A DNA stretch of 64,000 nucleotides, from positions 258,391-322,390 of the forward strand of contig CAWBKY010000004.1 in NCBI GenBank assembly GCA_963789555.1, in the 5' to 3' direction. Source of the stretch: JACXTP01 sp963789555 (lineage in GTDB: Archaea > Thermoplasmatota > Thermoplasmata > Methanomassiliicoccales > UBA472). A program made the translations under genes and the position numbers. The notes under the pieces were generated by a model. That model ran no database searches. It was not told the DNA's origin and worked only from the letters and a program-made list of their open reading frames with translations. Positions 8,983-19,155 of this stretch are shown here, piece by piece. Every line of letters begins with the position of its first letter. The stretch's first letter is position 1.

Positions 8983-9926
8983 TCAACCAAAGGCCACGAT
9001 GGCCAGGGTGAAGATCGCATAGACCGCCAATAGGGCGATACCACCGATGCGGTTGATATCCTTCCGCGGTAGCGGAGGGCCATCAAGACCGCAACCAGGA
9101 GACCGGATATCAACGCCAGTCCGATATAGACATCGGAGAGGGCGAAGCTCACACCGGCTATGGCCGAGGCGGTGCCTGCCACCACCAGGGTGTTGAACGT
9201 CAGCGTGCCCATCAAATTCCCGACGGCGATGTCCTGCTGCCCCTGCCGGGCGGCGATGATGCTGACGGTCAGCTCGGGCAGCACGGTCCCCACGGAAACA
9301 ATGGTGATGCCGACCACCAAGGTGCTAATGCCCAATTCCAGAGCCAAGTCCACGGCCGAGCTCACCGTAAGCTCTGCCCCCAGTGCCAAGGCACCGATGC
9401 TGATGATTATGAACGCCACCCCCTTCATCAGCACCCGCCGGTCCACCTTCCGCTTCTCCCTTTCCTCCACATAGGCGCAGCCACGGAAGCAGCGTCGCAG
9501 ATATACCAAATAACCAAGGAAGGCGACCAGCATGACCACCCCCTCCCATCGCTCCAGTCTGCCATCAGAGGCAAAGATGGCCATCAGACCGATGCCAAGC
9601 AAGGCAGCGTAGGCCTCCCTCTTCACAGTGTCGAAGCCACAGACGATGGGCAGGAGCACGGCGAACGCCCCCAGCACCAGCGTGAGGTTGTTGATGTTGG
9701 CCCCGATCACGTTCCCGATGGACACCTGGGCCTCCCCTTCCAGGGCGGAGAAGAGGGCGAGGAACAGCTCCGGGGCCGATGTGCCGAAGGCGACAATGGT
9801 GGCGCCGACCACCAGCGGGGTGAGGCCCAGCTCGGTGGCGGCGTCCGACGCGCCGGAGATGAGCAATCTCCCTCCCACATAGATTATCGCTAGACCGACC
9901 AGTAGGACCAAAGCTTCCCAGAGCAC
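8983..9926 (-). CDS. Calcium/cation antiporter (CaCA family, YrbG-like), one frameshift near its C terminus
   Basis: Membrane exchanger, probably Na+/Ca2+ or K+-dependent. It has ten or so helices with the two inverted alpha-repeats typical of CaCA: ATIVAFGTSAPELFLAL (about residues 42-58) and ITIVSVGTVLPELTVSI (about 207-223). Each is followed by an acidic/asparagine helix (GNVIGANINNLTLVLG, GNLMGTLTFNTLVV). The uninterrupted frame runs on into rtcB antisense, but a single-base shift near 9070 restores KDINRIGGIALLAVYA and a stop at 8983-8985. That gives a normal C terminus and zero overlap with rtcB. I therefore take 8983 as the real end. Confidence 0.9.
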
Positions 9927-10011
9927 GCCGGTGATTTAGAGCTGTTCGGATATGATTGTTTCCCCGCCGCGGGAGGTACGATGGCAGGATGAGGGCCGGT
10001 GAGGGACTGGT

Positions 10012-13000
10012 TCAGCGCTTCCTTCTCGAAAGCAGGAACGCTGCCGCTCCGCCGACCACGAGCGACACCGGCACCAGGACCCATATCGGGTCTATCCCAT
10101 CGTCAGTGCTCTCGGTCGACTCACCGGCCATTGTCACCGTTCCCATCTGCACCGGTGACGTGCCGACCCATACCTCCCTGGACACCGGAACGAATCCGGC
10201 CTTGGTTATGTTCAACACCACCGTTCCAGGCTGAACTTGGATGGTGAAGGAGCCGTCGGCCCCTGTGATGACCTGACCTCCGGGATGGGATATCACGGTC
10301 GCCCCGGCGACCGGGGCACCAGCATCGTCCAGCACCGACCCCGCTATGAATACCACATTGGGCATCACATCGAGCGCGGTGGCGTTGCCCCCGACCCCGA
10401 CCGAATTGAAGGCCTCCACCTTATAGTCCCGCGCCAGGCCGATTTCCTGGAGGGACATGGGGATGGTCAAATCGGTGGCTCCGGTGGTGGTGAGGAGGAC
10501 AAAATCCATCGACCCGTTCAAGCGGTGATATACCCGGTACCGTACCTGGGCATCTCCCCCTTGCGCCGGAGACCAGTCGAGAACTATGCGGTTAGGCTCG
10601 GAGGAGGCTGAGATGGTGCGGATGGGGCCAGGCACGCTAACCGGCATGGCGGACATCGGCGCACTGGCGTTCCCCGACCCGACCAGGTTGTACGCCAGCA
10701 CCGTCACTGAATAGGATATACCTCCCTCAAGACCGGTTATCGTGATGTTATCGGCGGAAGTGTTGGAGTATAGCACGCCATCCAGGTACACTTTGTAACC
10801 CAGCACAGGGGCGCCTCCGTCATCGTCAGGAGCCGCCCATATCGCGAAAAGGCCCCTGACCAGGGGCTCGAGGGCATAAAGCTCCGGTGCACTGGGTAGG
10901 GTGCAGGGATGATCACGGACGATATTGGAAATCATCCCGTCCCCGATGGAGTTCACCGCGCCTACCTTGTATGCATAGGTCTGGCCGTTGGTCAGCCCCT
11001 CGTCTGTGTATTCGTTACCTTGCATGGTGCCGAGCTCGGTCCAGTTGCTCAGTCCAGGCCATTGCTTGTACAGCATGTAGCCGGTGATGGGCGACCCGCC
11101 GTTGTAGGGGGTGGTCCATGCTAGAGCGACCTGACGGTCCCCCCAGATAGCGCTCAGATCAGGGGCGTTAGGCACGGTCTTCTCGATCAGGGTCAGGCCA
11201 TCGCTGGCCCCGCCCAGACCTGCCGCGTTGTGCGCCCGGACCGTCAGGATGTAACTGACACCCAGGCTCAGGCCGGACAACTCTGCCGAGGTGCCAGAGA
11301 CGGTCTTTGATTCGACGCCGTTGAGATAAATGACATAGTGGTCGATGGTAGAACCGCCATCATAGGTCGGCGGCGCCCAGCTGAGGTGCGCCACACCATC
11401 GATTATATCCCCTTGCAGTCCAGTCGGCACGCCCGGGACGGTGTAGGGGGAAGCGGTGGCATTCCCGCTCCTTGGACCTTCGCCATGCTGATTGTAGGCC
11501 GAGACCTGGTAGGAATATCCCACCCCGGCGGCCAGACCCTCGTCGAGGTAATCGGTCCCTGGCACGGTGGCGATGTGCTCCCATCCCTCGGAGTGGTTCC
11601 AGCGATAGACATTGTAACCGTCGACCCCTACCAGGTCGGAATTGTTGGCCGGTTCCCAATGCAGCTTGACGGAAACATACATGGCCGAAGCATTGAGATC
11701 GTACACTCTCCCCGGAGGCCCTACCAAGTAGGCCAGAGGTCTGAGGTCCTCAATCCCCATGAATGGATAGGTCTTTACGGGGTAAGGGACATCCACAAAC
11801 CCGTCCAGGTCGACGTCCGGTCCGGTCAGGTCGGACCATAGGTTGCCTGGTCCGTTGGTCCCGTTCTGCCAAAGGTTCCCCGGGCTGGAGTCACTCTTGT
11901 AGTCCCTGGCCTGGGCCTGGGCCTCGTCATACTCGCCCCCCGCCCCATTGTTGTCCTTGAACTCGTTCAAGAAGACCATGTTATTGAATGACCCTGAATC
12001 GAAAAGGACCGCGAAATCGCTGTTGTTTACGAAAAGGTTGCCATGGACGATGTTCTGGTTGTTCGCAGACCCGAAGAACAACCCATATGTGCCATTCTCA
12101 TACCGGTTCCCCGTCACATTATTACGGTGGTTCCAATGCTCCATGTATGTGCCGATATAGCACTCGGAGATATCGTTGTCAGATATTCGATTATCATCGA
12201 AGTACGTAGTGAAGATGCCCCAATAGCAATCCTCGATGACGTTGTCCTCGACAAGAACATTGCCTGAGCAGAACGACAGCCATATGCCGGCCAGACAATC
12301 CCGGGCGGTGTTGTCCCTGATGACGATATCCTGACATGAGACCGCCTGCACCATGATGCTCGAAGAGTTCTGCTCCTGCCCTTGCACCGTCGCGTTCGTG
12401 CAGTTGTATAGGAGTACCTCCCCGGCGCCGCTGGGTATGTCCACAGCGGTCATATCCAGGTCATGGTAGTAGTAGATCGGTTTTCCGTTCACTGAATTGT
12501 TGAATATCTGGTTGCCATCCAGGCCACCGGAGACGTACAGCTCCATGGTGATGGAACAGTTGAGGAAGGTGTTGGCATGGATGAGGTTCCCCGAACCGGT
12601 CAGATAGATCCCATATCCTCGGGCTATTAGGCCCAGGTCGTCGATCGATATGCTATTGCCGTGGAAGATGTTGCCTGAGACGTTGCAGTTCTCGCCATGC
12701 ATGCTCAGCAAGACTTCGGAACTGTTCTCCCCGTCCCGACCGACCTCATTGTCCTGGATGCCGCAGAGCTCGGATGAATAGACCTCGATCGGAACGATGC
12801 AATCGAAGACCTGGTTCTCGACCACAAGGCAATCGCTGCTGCCCATCAGCGTAATCCCCGACTCGCTTCCATTCACCAGGCTGCCATTCACCCGACATTG
12901 CTGTGAATTGTCGAAGACCACTCCGAAACCCTCGTTCCTGGTCAGCGTCATGTTGTCGATGCTGACGTTGGTGGCATTGTACAAAGCGACCCCGGCGGAG

Positions 13001-13629
13001 TATGTGAAATCACCACGTTCGGTGGCTGTGGTGTTCCGCACCGAACCGTCGCAAATTTCGACATGGTACGTGGTGTTCCCCAGAAATAGGCCGTCCCCCT
13101 GGCCTTCGGCATCGAGGTCGAGGTTGGCAATGGTTATGGGATCGGAGGGGCTGCCCACACCAGGCCAGCCATAGAATGATTGATGTCCGAGGAGGAGCTC
13201 GTCGTTGTCGATGCGTATGCTCGTGGGAGGCGAATCGATACCAGGACTGGCCACCACAAAGCTGACCTGACCGTTCCCCTCATCGTTCACTGGCTCCACG
13301 AAGTAGAAAATGATGCTCCCGTCGACGACGTTATCGTCGAACCAATAGGTCTGGGTCACGTCCCCAACCTTGGTCGCATTGGTCAGGTTGTTGTCCGACC
13401 CTTGAAAAACCCGATAATAGGTGGCTCCGTTCTCGGGCACGGACCAGGTGACCAGTACCTTCCCGACCCCGGAGATGGCCTCAAGTGAAATGACCGGACC
13501 AGGGGGGGTTTCGGCTGACGGGTCCTTGCCCTTAAGTTCAAAGACGTCGGCCTGCAATAGGAAAAATAAACTGGTGAAAATAATAATCAACGTTATTGTT
13601 AAAGTCAGTATCTTCCCCATTGCATCCAC
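10012..13629 (-). CDS. Large secreted surface protein: FN3 domains, NosD-type beta-helix, Pgf-like C-terminal anchor
   Basis: A 1205-residue exported protein. Residues 5-27 are a signal or anchor helix, and residues 40-135 an FN3-like domain. Residues 135-640 form a right-handed parallel beta-helix of NosD/PbH1 type, with repeated N-rich turns such as GNVLVEDNVIEDCYWGIF and the closing GNLWSDLTGPDVDLDGFVD. Five FN3 domains follow at about 655-1100. Next come a carboxypeptidase-regulatory-like repeat (VLDDAGAPVAGATVISHPGG) and a final helix (about 1178-1198) ending SRRKR. Many N-x-S/T sequons suggest glycosylation, fitting the glycan island nearby. The start is GTG 13629 or ATG 13620, both after AAGGAG. 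A TATA-like GGTTATATTATATC lies near 13655-13670. Likely a cell-surface adhesin or envelope protein (inference). Confidence 0.85.
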   Translation of the reverse strand: MDAMGKILTLTITLIIIFTSLFFLLQADVFELKGKDPSAETPPGPVISLEAISGVGKVLVTWSVPENGATYYRVFQGSDNNLTNATKVGDVTQTYWFDDNVVDGSIIFYFVEPVNDEGNGQVSFVVASPGIDSPPTSIRIDNDELLLGHQSFYGWPGVGSPSDPITIANLDLDAEGQGDGLFLGNTTYHVEICDGSVRNTTATERGDFTYSAGVALYNATNVSIDNMTLTRNEGFGVVFDNSQQCRVNGSLVNGSESGITLMGSSDCLVVENQVFDCIVPIEVYSSELCGIQDNEVGRDGENSSEVLLSMHGENCNVSGNIFHGNSISIDDLGLIARGYGIYLTGSGNLIHANTFLNCSITMELYVSGGLDGNQIFNNSVNGKPIYYYHDLDMTAVDIPSGAGEVLLYNCTNATVQGQEQNSSSIMVQAVSCQDIVIRDNTARDCLAGIWLSFCSGNVLVEDNVIEDCYWGIFTTYFDDNRISDNDISECYIGTYMEHWNHRNNVTGNRYENGTYGLFFGSANNQNIVHGNLFVNNSDFAVLFDSGSFNNMVFLNEFKDNNGAGGEYDEAQAQARDYKSDSSPGNLWQNGTNGPGNLWSDLTGPDVDLDGFVDVPYPVKTYPFMGIEDLRPLAYLVGPPGRVYDLNASAMYVSVKLHWEPANNSDLVGVDGYNVYRWNHSEGWEHIATVPGTDYLDEGLAAGVGYSYQVSAYNQHGEGPRSGNATASPYTVPGVPTGLQGDIIDGVAHLSWAPPTYDGGSTIDHYVIYLNGVESKTVSGTSAELSGLSLGVSYILTVRAHNAAGLGGASDGLTLIEKTVPNAPDLSAIWGDRQVALAWTTPYNGGSPITGYMLYKQWPGLSNWTELGTMQGNEYTDEGLTNGQTYAYKVGAVNSIGDGMISNIVRDHPCTLPSAPELYALEPLVRGLFAIWAAPDDDGGAPVLGYKVYLDGVLYSNTSADNITITGLEGGISYSVTVLAYNLVGSGNASAPMSAMPVSVPGPIRTISASSEPNRIVLDWSPAQGGDAQVRYRVYHRLNGSMDFVLLTTTGATDLTIPMSLQEIGLARDYKVEAFNSVGVGGNATALDVMPNVVFIAGSVLDDAGAPVAGATVISHPGGQVITGADGSFTIQVQPGTVVLNITKAGFVPVSREVWVGTSPVQMGTVTMAGESTESTDDGIDPIWVLVPVSLVVGGAAAFLLSRRKR

Positions 13630-13890
13630 ATCTCCTTGATGGATAGGAAAAATCCTCCGATATAATATAACCTATCCAAATGGAGGGGGTCTTACCACGT
13701 CTCGACCCGTCATATAAAGATAAGACCAGACCTGATACCCCATCCTACCTTCTCGATTTACCAGGATCGGTATCTAGGTTCGCTCGCTGTCACCATTCTC
13801 CGCTTCGATGACATCGGCCATCGGACTCTTCTCCCCTATCGGCCCGAGGTGGAATGACGGTGCAATGGCTTACTACGGATCAAGTCCGAC

Positions 13891-15206
13891 TCACTGGAAC
13901 AGCACTCGTTCCGTGGCTTTGCGCACCCTCTCGCGGTGGCGTTCCGGAGCGGACACCATCACCGCCCAATCGTGCACCCCCCGGCTCTGGATGGCCTTGG
14001 CCAATGGCGAGTAGCGGGACAACGGCCGCACCCGGTCCTCGTCCAGTATCGGCACCTCGGTCTTGCCCAGCCTCGGTTCGGTCAGCAGCATCTCCCGCGA
14101 AGGCATGTCCACGATGACATCGGCATGGTCCACCCCGGCCCGGTCGGCGATCTCCCGCTCCTTGGCCTTGCGCCTTTCGTAATCGGTGAGCTTGGCCAGG
14201 TCCTCCAGCTGTTCCTCCTCCAGGTCGTTGATGTTGAGGGAGAAGGAACGCTTGTAGAGCTGACGGTACTTGAGCAGGGTCATGATTCGTGCCGCCTTCC
14301 CGCCCTCGGCCGCCAACCTCTCTGACAACGAGGCGTCCGTGTCCCGGTGGATGGTCTCGATGGTCCGGTCGCTGGCCTGCTCCACCGCCTTGCAGAGCAT
14401 CATCTCCGCGATGCGCACCGTCTTGTGGAAGTAGACCGAGGTGTACATCAGCGAGCGGGCCACCATCAGGCCCTCCACCGCCACCAGGCCGTTCTTCCTG
14501 ATCGTGACGTCGCCATGGTGCAAGGTCATGGTGTCGATGAGGCGGTCCAGGTCGATGGTGCCATGGGCCACGCCGGTGTAATGCGCGTCGCGAAGCAGGT
14601 AGTCCATCTGGTCCGCGTCCACCGGACCGTGGATGATCTGCCTGAGGTAATGGCGCTGGTTGAAATGCTCTTGACCATTGTCCTGGCTCAGTGTGCTCTG
14701 ACCTATGGGTATGCTCTCTACCGGGGAGACGATGATGTCGGAGACCAGGTGCGGGTCGATGCCTTCCTCGCTCCAACCGCTCGCCGATGGAGGGCAGCGT
14801 CCCGATTATCCCTTCCTCCTCCGGGCTCAACACCTTCAGGTCGCCATGGATCATGGCCCGGCCGACCTCGGTGTGGTCCAGACCGGTGCGGTGCTCCAGC
14901 ACCTCCTCCAAGGTGTGCGAGTAAGGGGAGTGCCCGATGTCGTGCAATAGCGCGGCGGAGAGCACCAAGCGATTTCTCCTCCGCCTTGAGCCCCAGGGCG
15001 TCCGCCATCTTGCCGGCGATGCAGAACGCCCCCAGGGAATGCTCCCAGCGGGTATGGTGCGCCCCGGGGAACACCAGGTAGGCCAGGCCCAGCTGGTGCA
15101 CGCCGTGCAGCCTCTGCAGCTCCGGCCGGTGCATCAGGTCCACGAAGACGCCCTCGACCCTGACGGAACCGTGCACGCTATCGTGGATGACCTTGAAATC
15201 TGGCAC
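13891..15206 (-). CDS. HD-domain phosphohydrolase (COG1078 / SAMHD1-YdhJ type), two frameshifts
   Basis: Predicted nucleotide phosphohydrolase. Frame 1 (from GTG 15206) gives VIHDSVHGSVRVEG, LQRLHGVHQLGLAYLVFPGA and TRWEHSLG (first metal His). After a shift near 14970, frame 2 gives LLHDIGHSPYSHTLEEVLE (HD pair) and HTEVG. After a shift near 14660, frame 3 gives DADQMDYLLRDAHYTGV (final metal Asp) and a helical C terminus with a basic stretch. This order and spacing are those of the COG1078 family, whose members act as dNTP triphosphohydrolases. The GTG start is about 25 bases downstream of a TATA-like TTTTAAATAATAA, consistent with a leaderless mRNA. All catalytic residues are present. Confidence 0.85.
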
Positions 15207-15363
15207 GATGACAAAATGGAATTATTATTATTTAAAACACATTTAATACAAGCGAGGTCGTGAGACGCGGTGCTTCTTTGCATCGATGAACGGAACCGAG
15301 GCTAAAATGAATGTCACCAGGCCCGTCCAGCGAGCCTGGATTAGAAGGAATGATGAGAAGGGA

Positions 15364-15747
15364 TTACTCGTATCCGCCCTTCATCTTGTGGCGGTCCACA
15401 CGGATGCCGCTGGGCGTGACCACGATGAGGTTGTTGCCGATGGCCGCCACGTCCCCGTTGGTGTCGCGGGCCACGTTCTTGAGCTCGTTGGTGACGCGCT
15501 TCAGGTCGTTGGTGTCGTTGGCCATGTTGGTGTAATCGATGAGCACGATGTCGCCATTGTAAACAGGCTGGGACACCTTTGCCACGTCCTCGTAGCGGTA
15601 GATCTCGGCGATCTTGACGCTGCATCCGGACATGGAGCCCTCATCTTGGACATATAGAGCACCGAGGTCGATGTATTGGTCCGTCTCGACCGGAGTCACT
15701 TCATCCTTGCCCTTCCTGGTAGACTTCTTTAGCAGTGGCATAAGCAT
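15364..15747 (-). CDS. sepF: Archaeal SepF, FtsZ membrane anchor for cell division
   Basis: A 127-residue protein. A short N-terminal amphipathic stretch (MPLLKKSTRKGK) would bind the membrane. The SepF core follows: YIDLGALYVQ, CSVKIAEIYRYEDVAKVSQ, NGDIVLIDYTNMANDTND and AIGNNLIVVTPSGIRVD. The last, with its GNNLIVVTPSGI loop, is diagnostic for archaeal SepF. In archaea lacking FtsA, SepF tethers FtsZ rings to the membrane (established for Methanobrevibacter and Haloferax). The start may be ATG 15747 or 15741. A TATA-like AAATATTAATAA is at about 15780-15797. FtsZ is not in this window. Confidence 0.9.
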   Translation of the reverse strand: MLMPLLKKSTRKGKDEVTPVETDQYIDLGALYVQDEGSMSGCSVKIAEIYRYEDVAKVSQPVYNGDIVLIDYTNMANDTNDLKRVTNELKNVARDTNGDVAAIGNNLIVVTPSGIRVDRHKMKGGYE

Positions 15748-15824
15748 CCCTCTGATTGCACAGATGTAAGCGCATCCTCGCTTATTAATATTTCGAGGGA
15801 AGGATGGAATGGAGCAAGATGCTG

Positions 15825-15915
15825 GATGTATGCATTTTTTATTTTATAATACTATAACATATATTATTAAAAACGCATCTGCCAACGAAATATTATAAGA
15901 ATTGGGTTAATAATA
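15825..15915 (-). terminator. T-rich terminator region after the DUF1616 gene
   Basis: On the minus strand, downstream of the stop at 15916, the sequence is AT-rich with T-runs (GCGTTTTTAAT and others) before the sepF promoter. Archaeal termination commonly uses such poly-T tracts without hairpins. Strand and role are inferred from position. Confidence 0.4.
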
Positions 15916-16938
15916 TTAGACCGAGGAGATGCGCAGGTTGAGGTTGAGGCTCTGCACCTCGTTCATGACCGCCTCGGCGATGCGCTCCTCCGCCGTCGTG
16001 CCGGCGTAGTCCTCCATGTACTCAGGAGGCGAAGGCAACGGGGGCGCCCCGTCCGTATAGAGGAGGAACCAAAGTTTGTACTGGCCGGTGACGTTGAAGG
16101 AGAACCTGTAGGGGAGCTCCCATTGCGGGGTCCAATTGCCCTCCAGGTCGACCGGCACGCTCTCCAGCTCAACGAAGAAGCTGTCGACGTAATACATGTG
16201 GTCGACGTCAAGGGTCTCGTTGATGAGCGTGGCGTTGACCAGCCATACCTCCACCGTATAGTTCACCTCGCGCTGCTCGTGGTTCACGATCCCCACGATG
16301 ACCTCGCCCTCCTCCCCGACAGTGAGGTTGTTGGGGTAGTTGCTCGCCGTGCCGTCCGGTCCGAGGATGTAGAACTCGGTGAAGGCCTCGCCGGGGCGGG
16401 GCACCGCGACCACGTAGATCAAAGCGGAGACGGCCAGGACGATGCTTATCACCAGGACGATGGTCAGGGCCTTGTCCGCACCCTTCTCGGCCTTGAAGGA
16501 TGTCATCAATGACCGGTATGTCGCCCCTATGTCGAAAGGGACGAAGGGGTCCTTGGACCTCTGTCTCCGGTAAAGGCCCACCAACCCTACGCCGACGTTG
16601 TAGGCGGAGAGGCAGACCAGGATGGGCTCGAGCCTTATCCCCCAAGGCGTGTAGTTCAGCCCGAAGCCTATGAGCGGGGCGATGGCGATGCTCAGCCCGA
16701 AGGAAAGGGCGATGCGCTCGATGCTCTCCAGGTCCTCCTTGTCGGGAAAGAGGGCCAGGACCGTGACGTAACCGGGGATGAAGAGGATGAACGGAAGGCC
16801 GAGGATGATACGAAGGACGTCCCCTGGGAGGGCATAGATGGCCAGGATGAGAAGGGGTGTGATCGTAAGGATGGAGATCACGTCCCAGTCCCTATTCAGG
16901 TCCGGCCGAGGCACAGCGTGCCGATTCTGTCCGTCCAT
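15916..16938 (-). CDS. DUF1616 family membrane protein
   Basis: A 340-residue protein. An N-terminal block of about five helices contains LGLPFILFIPGYVTVLALFP, the DUF1616 hallmark, then a cytoplasmic linker and a further helix (ALTIVLVISIVLAVSALIYVV). A C-terminal extracytoplasmic beta-rich domain of about 150 residues follows (FTEFYILGPDG, NYTVEVWLVNAT). It is closely similar to the protein at 38590-39588, including the FTEFYIL and NHEGKE/NHEQRE-VNYTVEVWLVN segments. DUF1616 proteins are archaeal; no activity is established. The first ATG is at 16938. A TATA-like CCTTTATTA directly before it suggests that the in-frame GTG at 16914 may be the real start of a leaderless message. Confidence 0.85.
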   Translation of the reverse strand: MDGQNRHAVPRPDLNRDWDVISILTITPLLILAIYALPGDVLRIILGLPFILFIPGYVTVLALFPDKEDLESIERIALSFGLSIAIAPLIGFGLNYTPWGIRLEPILVCLSAYNVGVGLVGLYRRQRSKDPFVPFDIGATYRSLMTSFKAEKGADKALTIVLVISIVLAVSALIYVVAVPRPGEAFTEFYILGPDGTASNYPNNLTVGEEGEVIVGIVNHEQREVNYTVEVWLVNATLINETLDVDHMYYVDSFFVELESVPVDLEGNWTPQWELPYRFSFNVTGQYKLWFLLYTDGAPPLPSPPEYMEDYAGTTAEERIAEAVMNEVQSLNLNLRISSV

Positions 16939-17051
16939 AATAAAGGTTATGGGAGACGGGCTCCAGGCTCCATCCGTTGCTTCGAGGCACGCCTTATTGA
17001 TTTCTCATTATGATCGTGGTATTTCCTTTAAATGCGGGAGCTCAAGGAATG

Positions 17052-17061
17052 GATATATAAA
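17052..17061 (+). promoter_or_regulatory. TATA box of module copy 1
   Basis: GATATATAAA at 17052-17061 lies about 27 bases before the GTG at 17083. It falls inside the longer open frame that begins at 17032, showing that the first 17 codons of that frame are promoter rather than protein. Confidence 0.6.
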
Positions 17062-17082
17062 CTATGGAACATTGTCAATCAT

Positions 17083-18036
17083 GTGCACAAAGGTCTGGTC
17101 CTCGTCAGGATATCCATGGTCGTCGTAGCTCTACTGGTCCTTTCGATAATATTCCTGTCCATCGTGCCCCTGCTACAAGGGGGCATAAAGGTCGAGCTTC
17201 CCGAAGCGGACCAGATCGAATGGAGCTATAATGATACGGTCCTGACATCCGACCTGAACATCAATGTCTACAACGGCGGGTACCTGTCCATCAGCGATTT
17301 CCGTTTCTGGGTGGAAATAAACGTCAACAAATCCGAGTATTTCGTCCAGTCGGACTCCGTCAGCGTGAGCCTCAAAGGCCACCAGTGGACCGAGGTCCAT
17401 GTACCGGTGAACATCAACCTTGGCCAGATTGATGCTGCGAGGGTGGAGGAGATGCTTTTCGATGGGGCCGTCCTTAGGATCAACGGGGGCATGACCACCT
17501 ATGCCGCCGCCAATCTGGTCCACCTCTCGGCCCAGCTGATCCATTACGTGAATTACTCCCTGCCCTCGGTGGTGAGTGTGCTCAACCTTAGCGCTGAAAA
17601 GGCACAACTCCATCAAAAGGTGCAGGGCTGGGAGCTACAGGTCCCTTATGCACTGAACTCCACCCAGCTTGGTTATGGATGGAACGCCACCTTGGAGTAC
17701 CATTTGCACAACTCCACGGCGGTCCTGGGGGAGGGGAACAAGACATTCGTCCTGGGGGAGGGTCTTTCCGACAATCTGTCCTTCCCTATCTCCAACCAGA
17801 CGGCCGAGCGATTGAGCAATGGAACAGAGACGTTATTCTTCGACCTGACGCTTGACCTTGGGCTGGCCTCGAGGAACTTCACGTTCTCGACCGATTGGAC
17901 CGGGAATGGGTCTGGCTTGACATCGACCATGCCCTTCGCCCCCATGGCCCAGGAGGACCAGTCACCAGGGATCGAGGTTATTTCGATCGATCGTCTATAT
18001 GAAATCCCATCGTGGGAAAGGGTCGTGATGCCATGA
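17083..18036 (+). CDS. Module copy 1, protein A: membrane-anchored extracytoplasmic beta-rich protein
   Basis: A 317-residue protein of unknown family. One N-terminal helix (LVLVRISMVVVALLVLSI) is followed by IVPLLQGG and a large, probably external, domain. That domain has YNGGYLSI, a TYAAANLVHL segment and many N-x-S/T sequons. The GTG at 17083 is chosen as start for two reasons. A TATA box lies 27 bases upstream. From this codon the N terminus aligns without gaps (34 residues to VPL.QGG) to the paralogue starting at ATG 20105. It overlaps the next gene by ATGA. Beta-sandwich LEA14/WHy-like folding is possible but unproven. It is probably a partner of protein B. Confidence 0.75.
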   Translation: MHKGLVLVRISMVVVALLVLSIIFLSIVPLLQGGIKVELPEADQIEWSYNDTVLTSDLNINVYNGGYLSISDFRFWVEINVNKSEYFVQSDSVSVSLKGHQWTEVHVPVNINLGQIDAARVEEMLFDGAVLRINGGMTTYAAANLVHLSAQLIHYVNYSLPSVVSVLNLSAEKAQLHQKVQGWELQVPYALNSTQLGYGWNATLEYHLHNSTAVLGEGNKTFVLGEGLSDNLSFPISNQTAERLSNGTETLFFDLTLDLGLASRNFTFSTDWTGNGSGLTSTMPFAPMAQEDQSPGIEVISIDRLYEIPSWERVVMP

Positions 18037-19103
18037 ACGAATTCTCCCTTTCCTTTGGGAAAATGAGGTCGGGCATACTCCTTTCCGTCAGGACTTCCAT
18101 TGTCCTGGTCCTCATACCAGGGATCATCTTTCTGGTGCTGAGCATCATCAATTGGGGGGGTGATGCCGGTCCGGAGTGGGACGCCATCTTCAACTCCTGG
18201 TTATTGCTCCTTGGTGCGTTCGCCATCCCACTGGTGGTATCGTCCTTCCTGGAAGGATTCTATCCCTTGGGCTCCCGTTCCAGGTTGACGTTCGCCATTT
18301 TGGGCAATGTCCTCCTGGCCGCTTTCATCTTCAGCCTATTCCTGGGCGACCAGGTCCAGAACGCCCTGGACATCGGTGGGTACGATCTCAACGTCATGGA
18401 CTTCCGATATTTCGTGGTGGGCTTCGCCATCATCTGGGGACTGATATCCCTAGGGACCTACATCGATCATCGGAGGGGATTCGTCTTGGAGCATGGTATG
18501 GCGCTGGGCCTACCCACACCTCCCCCATTGCCGAAGGAGGTGGTGGCGGACCATCGATGGTATCACGATTTCCGCCTCCGATACGGTTCCTGGAGGACCG
18601 GCCTCAAGACCGCCGACAACTACTACACCAGACTGATGGTGTTGCCCATCATCCTCTTCTCGGTTCTAGGCGCCGTGATGGTCAAGGCCAATTATGACAT
18701 CGCCAACGAGCTAGGGGAGAGCTTCCTGAAGGAGATCGTCCCACTGTTCTTCATCAGCTTGGCCATGTTACCCTTCGGCCTGATCAGGGGCTTCTTCCCC
18801 AAAGGGTCCTACTCCCGGATGGCTGGTTGGCTGGTATTGGTCTTCTTGTTGTGCCTGTGGGTCTGGTTCCTGAAATTGGGGGGAATGGTTATCCTGACCC
18901 TCGCCGACCTGGTAGAGGTGCAGGTCAACTTCCAATGGATCATAATTCTCTCCATGATCGCTATCGCCCTCTGGGGGGTGTACGCCATCCTGGAGGTGCA
19001 TTATTACCGTCAGGCATGGGTCGACAACGGCTATCGCCCTGTGAACGAGAAGTGGATGAGGTGGAAATGGACCTTAAAGAGGACCAAGAGCGACAAAGTT
19101 TGA
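18033..19103 (+). CDS. Module copy 1, protein B: polytopic membrane protein with duplicated GFYPxGSxSR motif
   Basis: A 356-residue protein with about eight membrane helices arranged as two similar halves. EGFYPLGSRSR (74-84) and RGFFPKGSYSR (252-262) each follow a helix and precede another. Between the halves lies a cytoplasmic linker (about 141-200) with PTPPPLPKE and the motif WYHDFRLRYG, also conserved in the paralogue at 20998. The C terminus is short and basic (WKWTLKRTKSDK). ATG 18033 is the start because it overlaps the stop of protein A (ATGA), implying translational coupling, and because MNEFSLSFG matches MNDFNLKFG of copy 2. I recognise no named family. The internal duplication resembles that of transporters, but function is unknown. 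Confidence 0.78.
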   Translation: MNEFSLSFGKMRSGILLSVRTSIVLVLIPGIIFLVLSIINWGGDAGPEWDAIFNSWLLLLGAFAIPLVVSSFLEGFYPLGSRSRLTFAILGNVLLAAFIFSLFLGDQVQNALDIGGYDLNVMDFRYFVVGFAIIWGLISLGTYIDHRRGFVLEHGMALGLPTPPPLPKEVVADHRWYHDFRLRYGSWRTGLKTADNYYTRLMVLPIILFSVLGAVMVKANYDIANELGESFLKEIVPLFFISLAMLPFGLIRGFFPKGSYSRMAGWLVLVFLLCLWVWFLKLGGMVILTLADLVEVQVNFQWIIILSMIAIALWGVYAILEVHYYRQAWVDNGYRPVNEKWMRWKWTLKRTKSDKV

Positions 19104-19155
19104 GCCGGTCGATCCTTGCCGTGGAATAAATGTATCGGTCGGATCGTTCAGCGAT

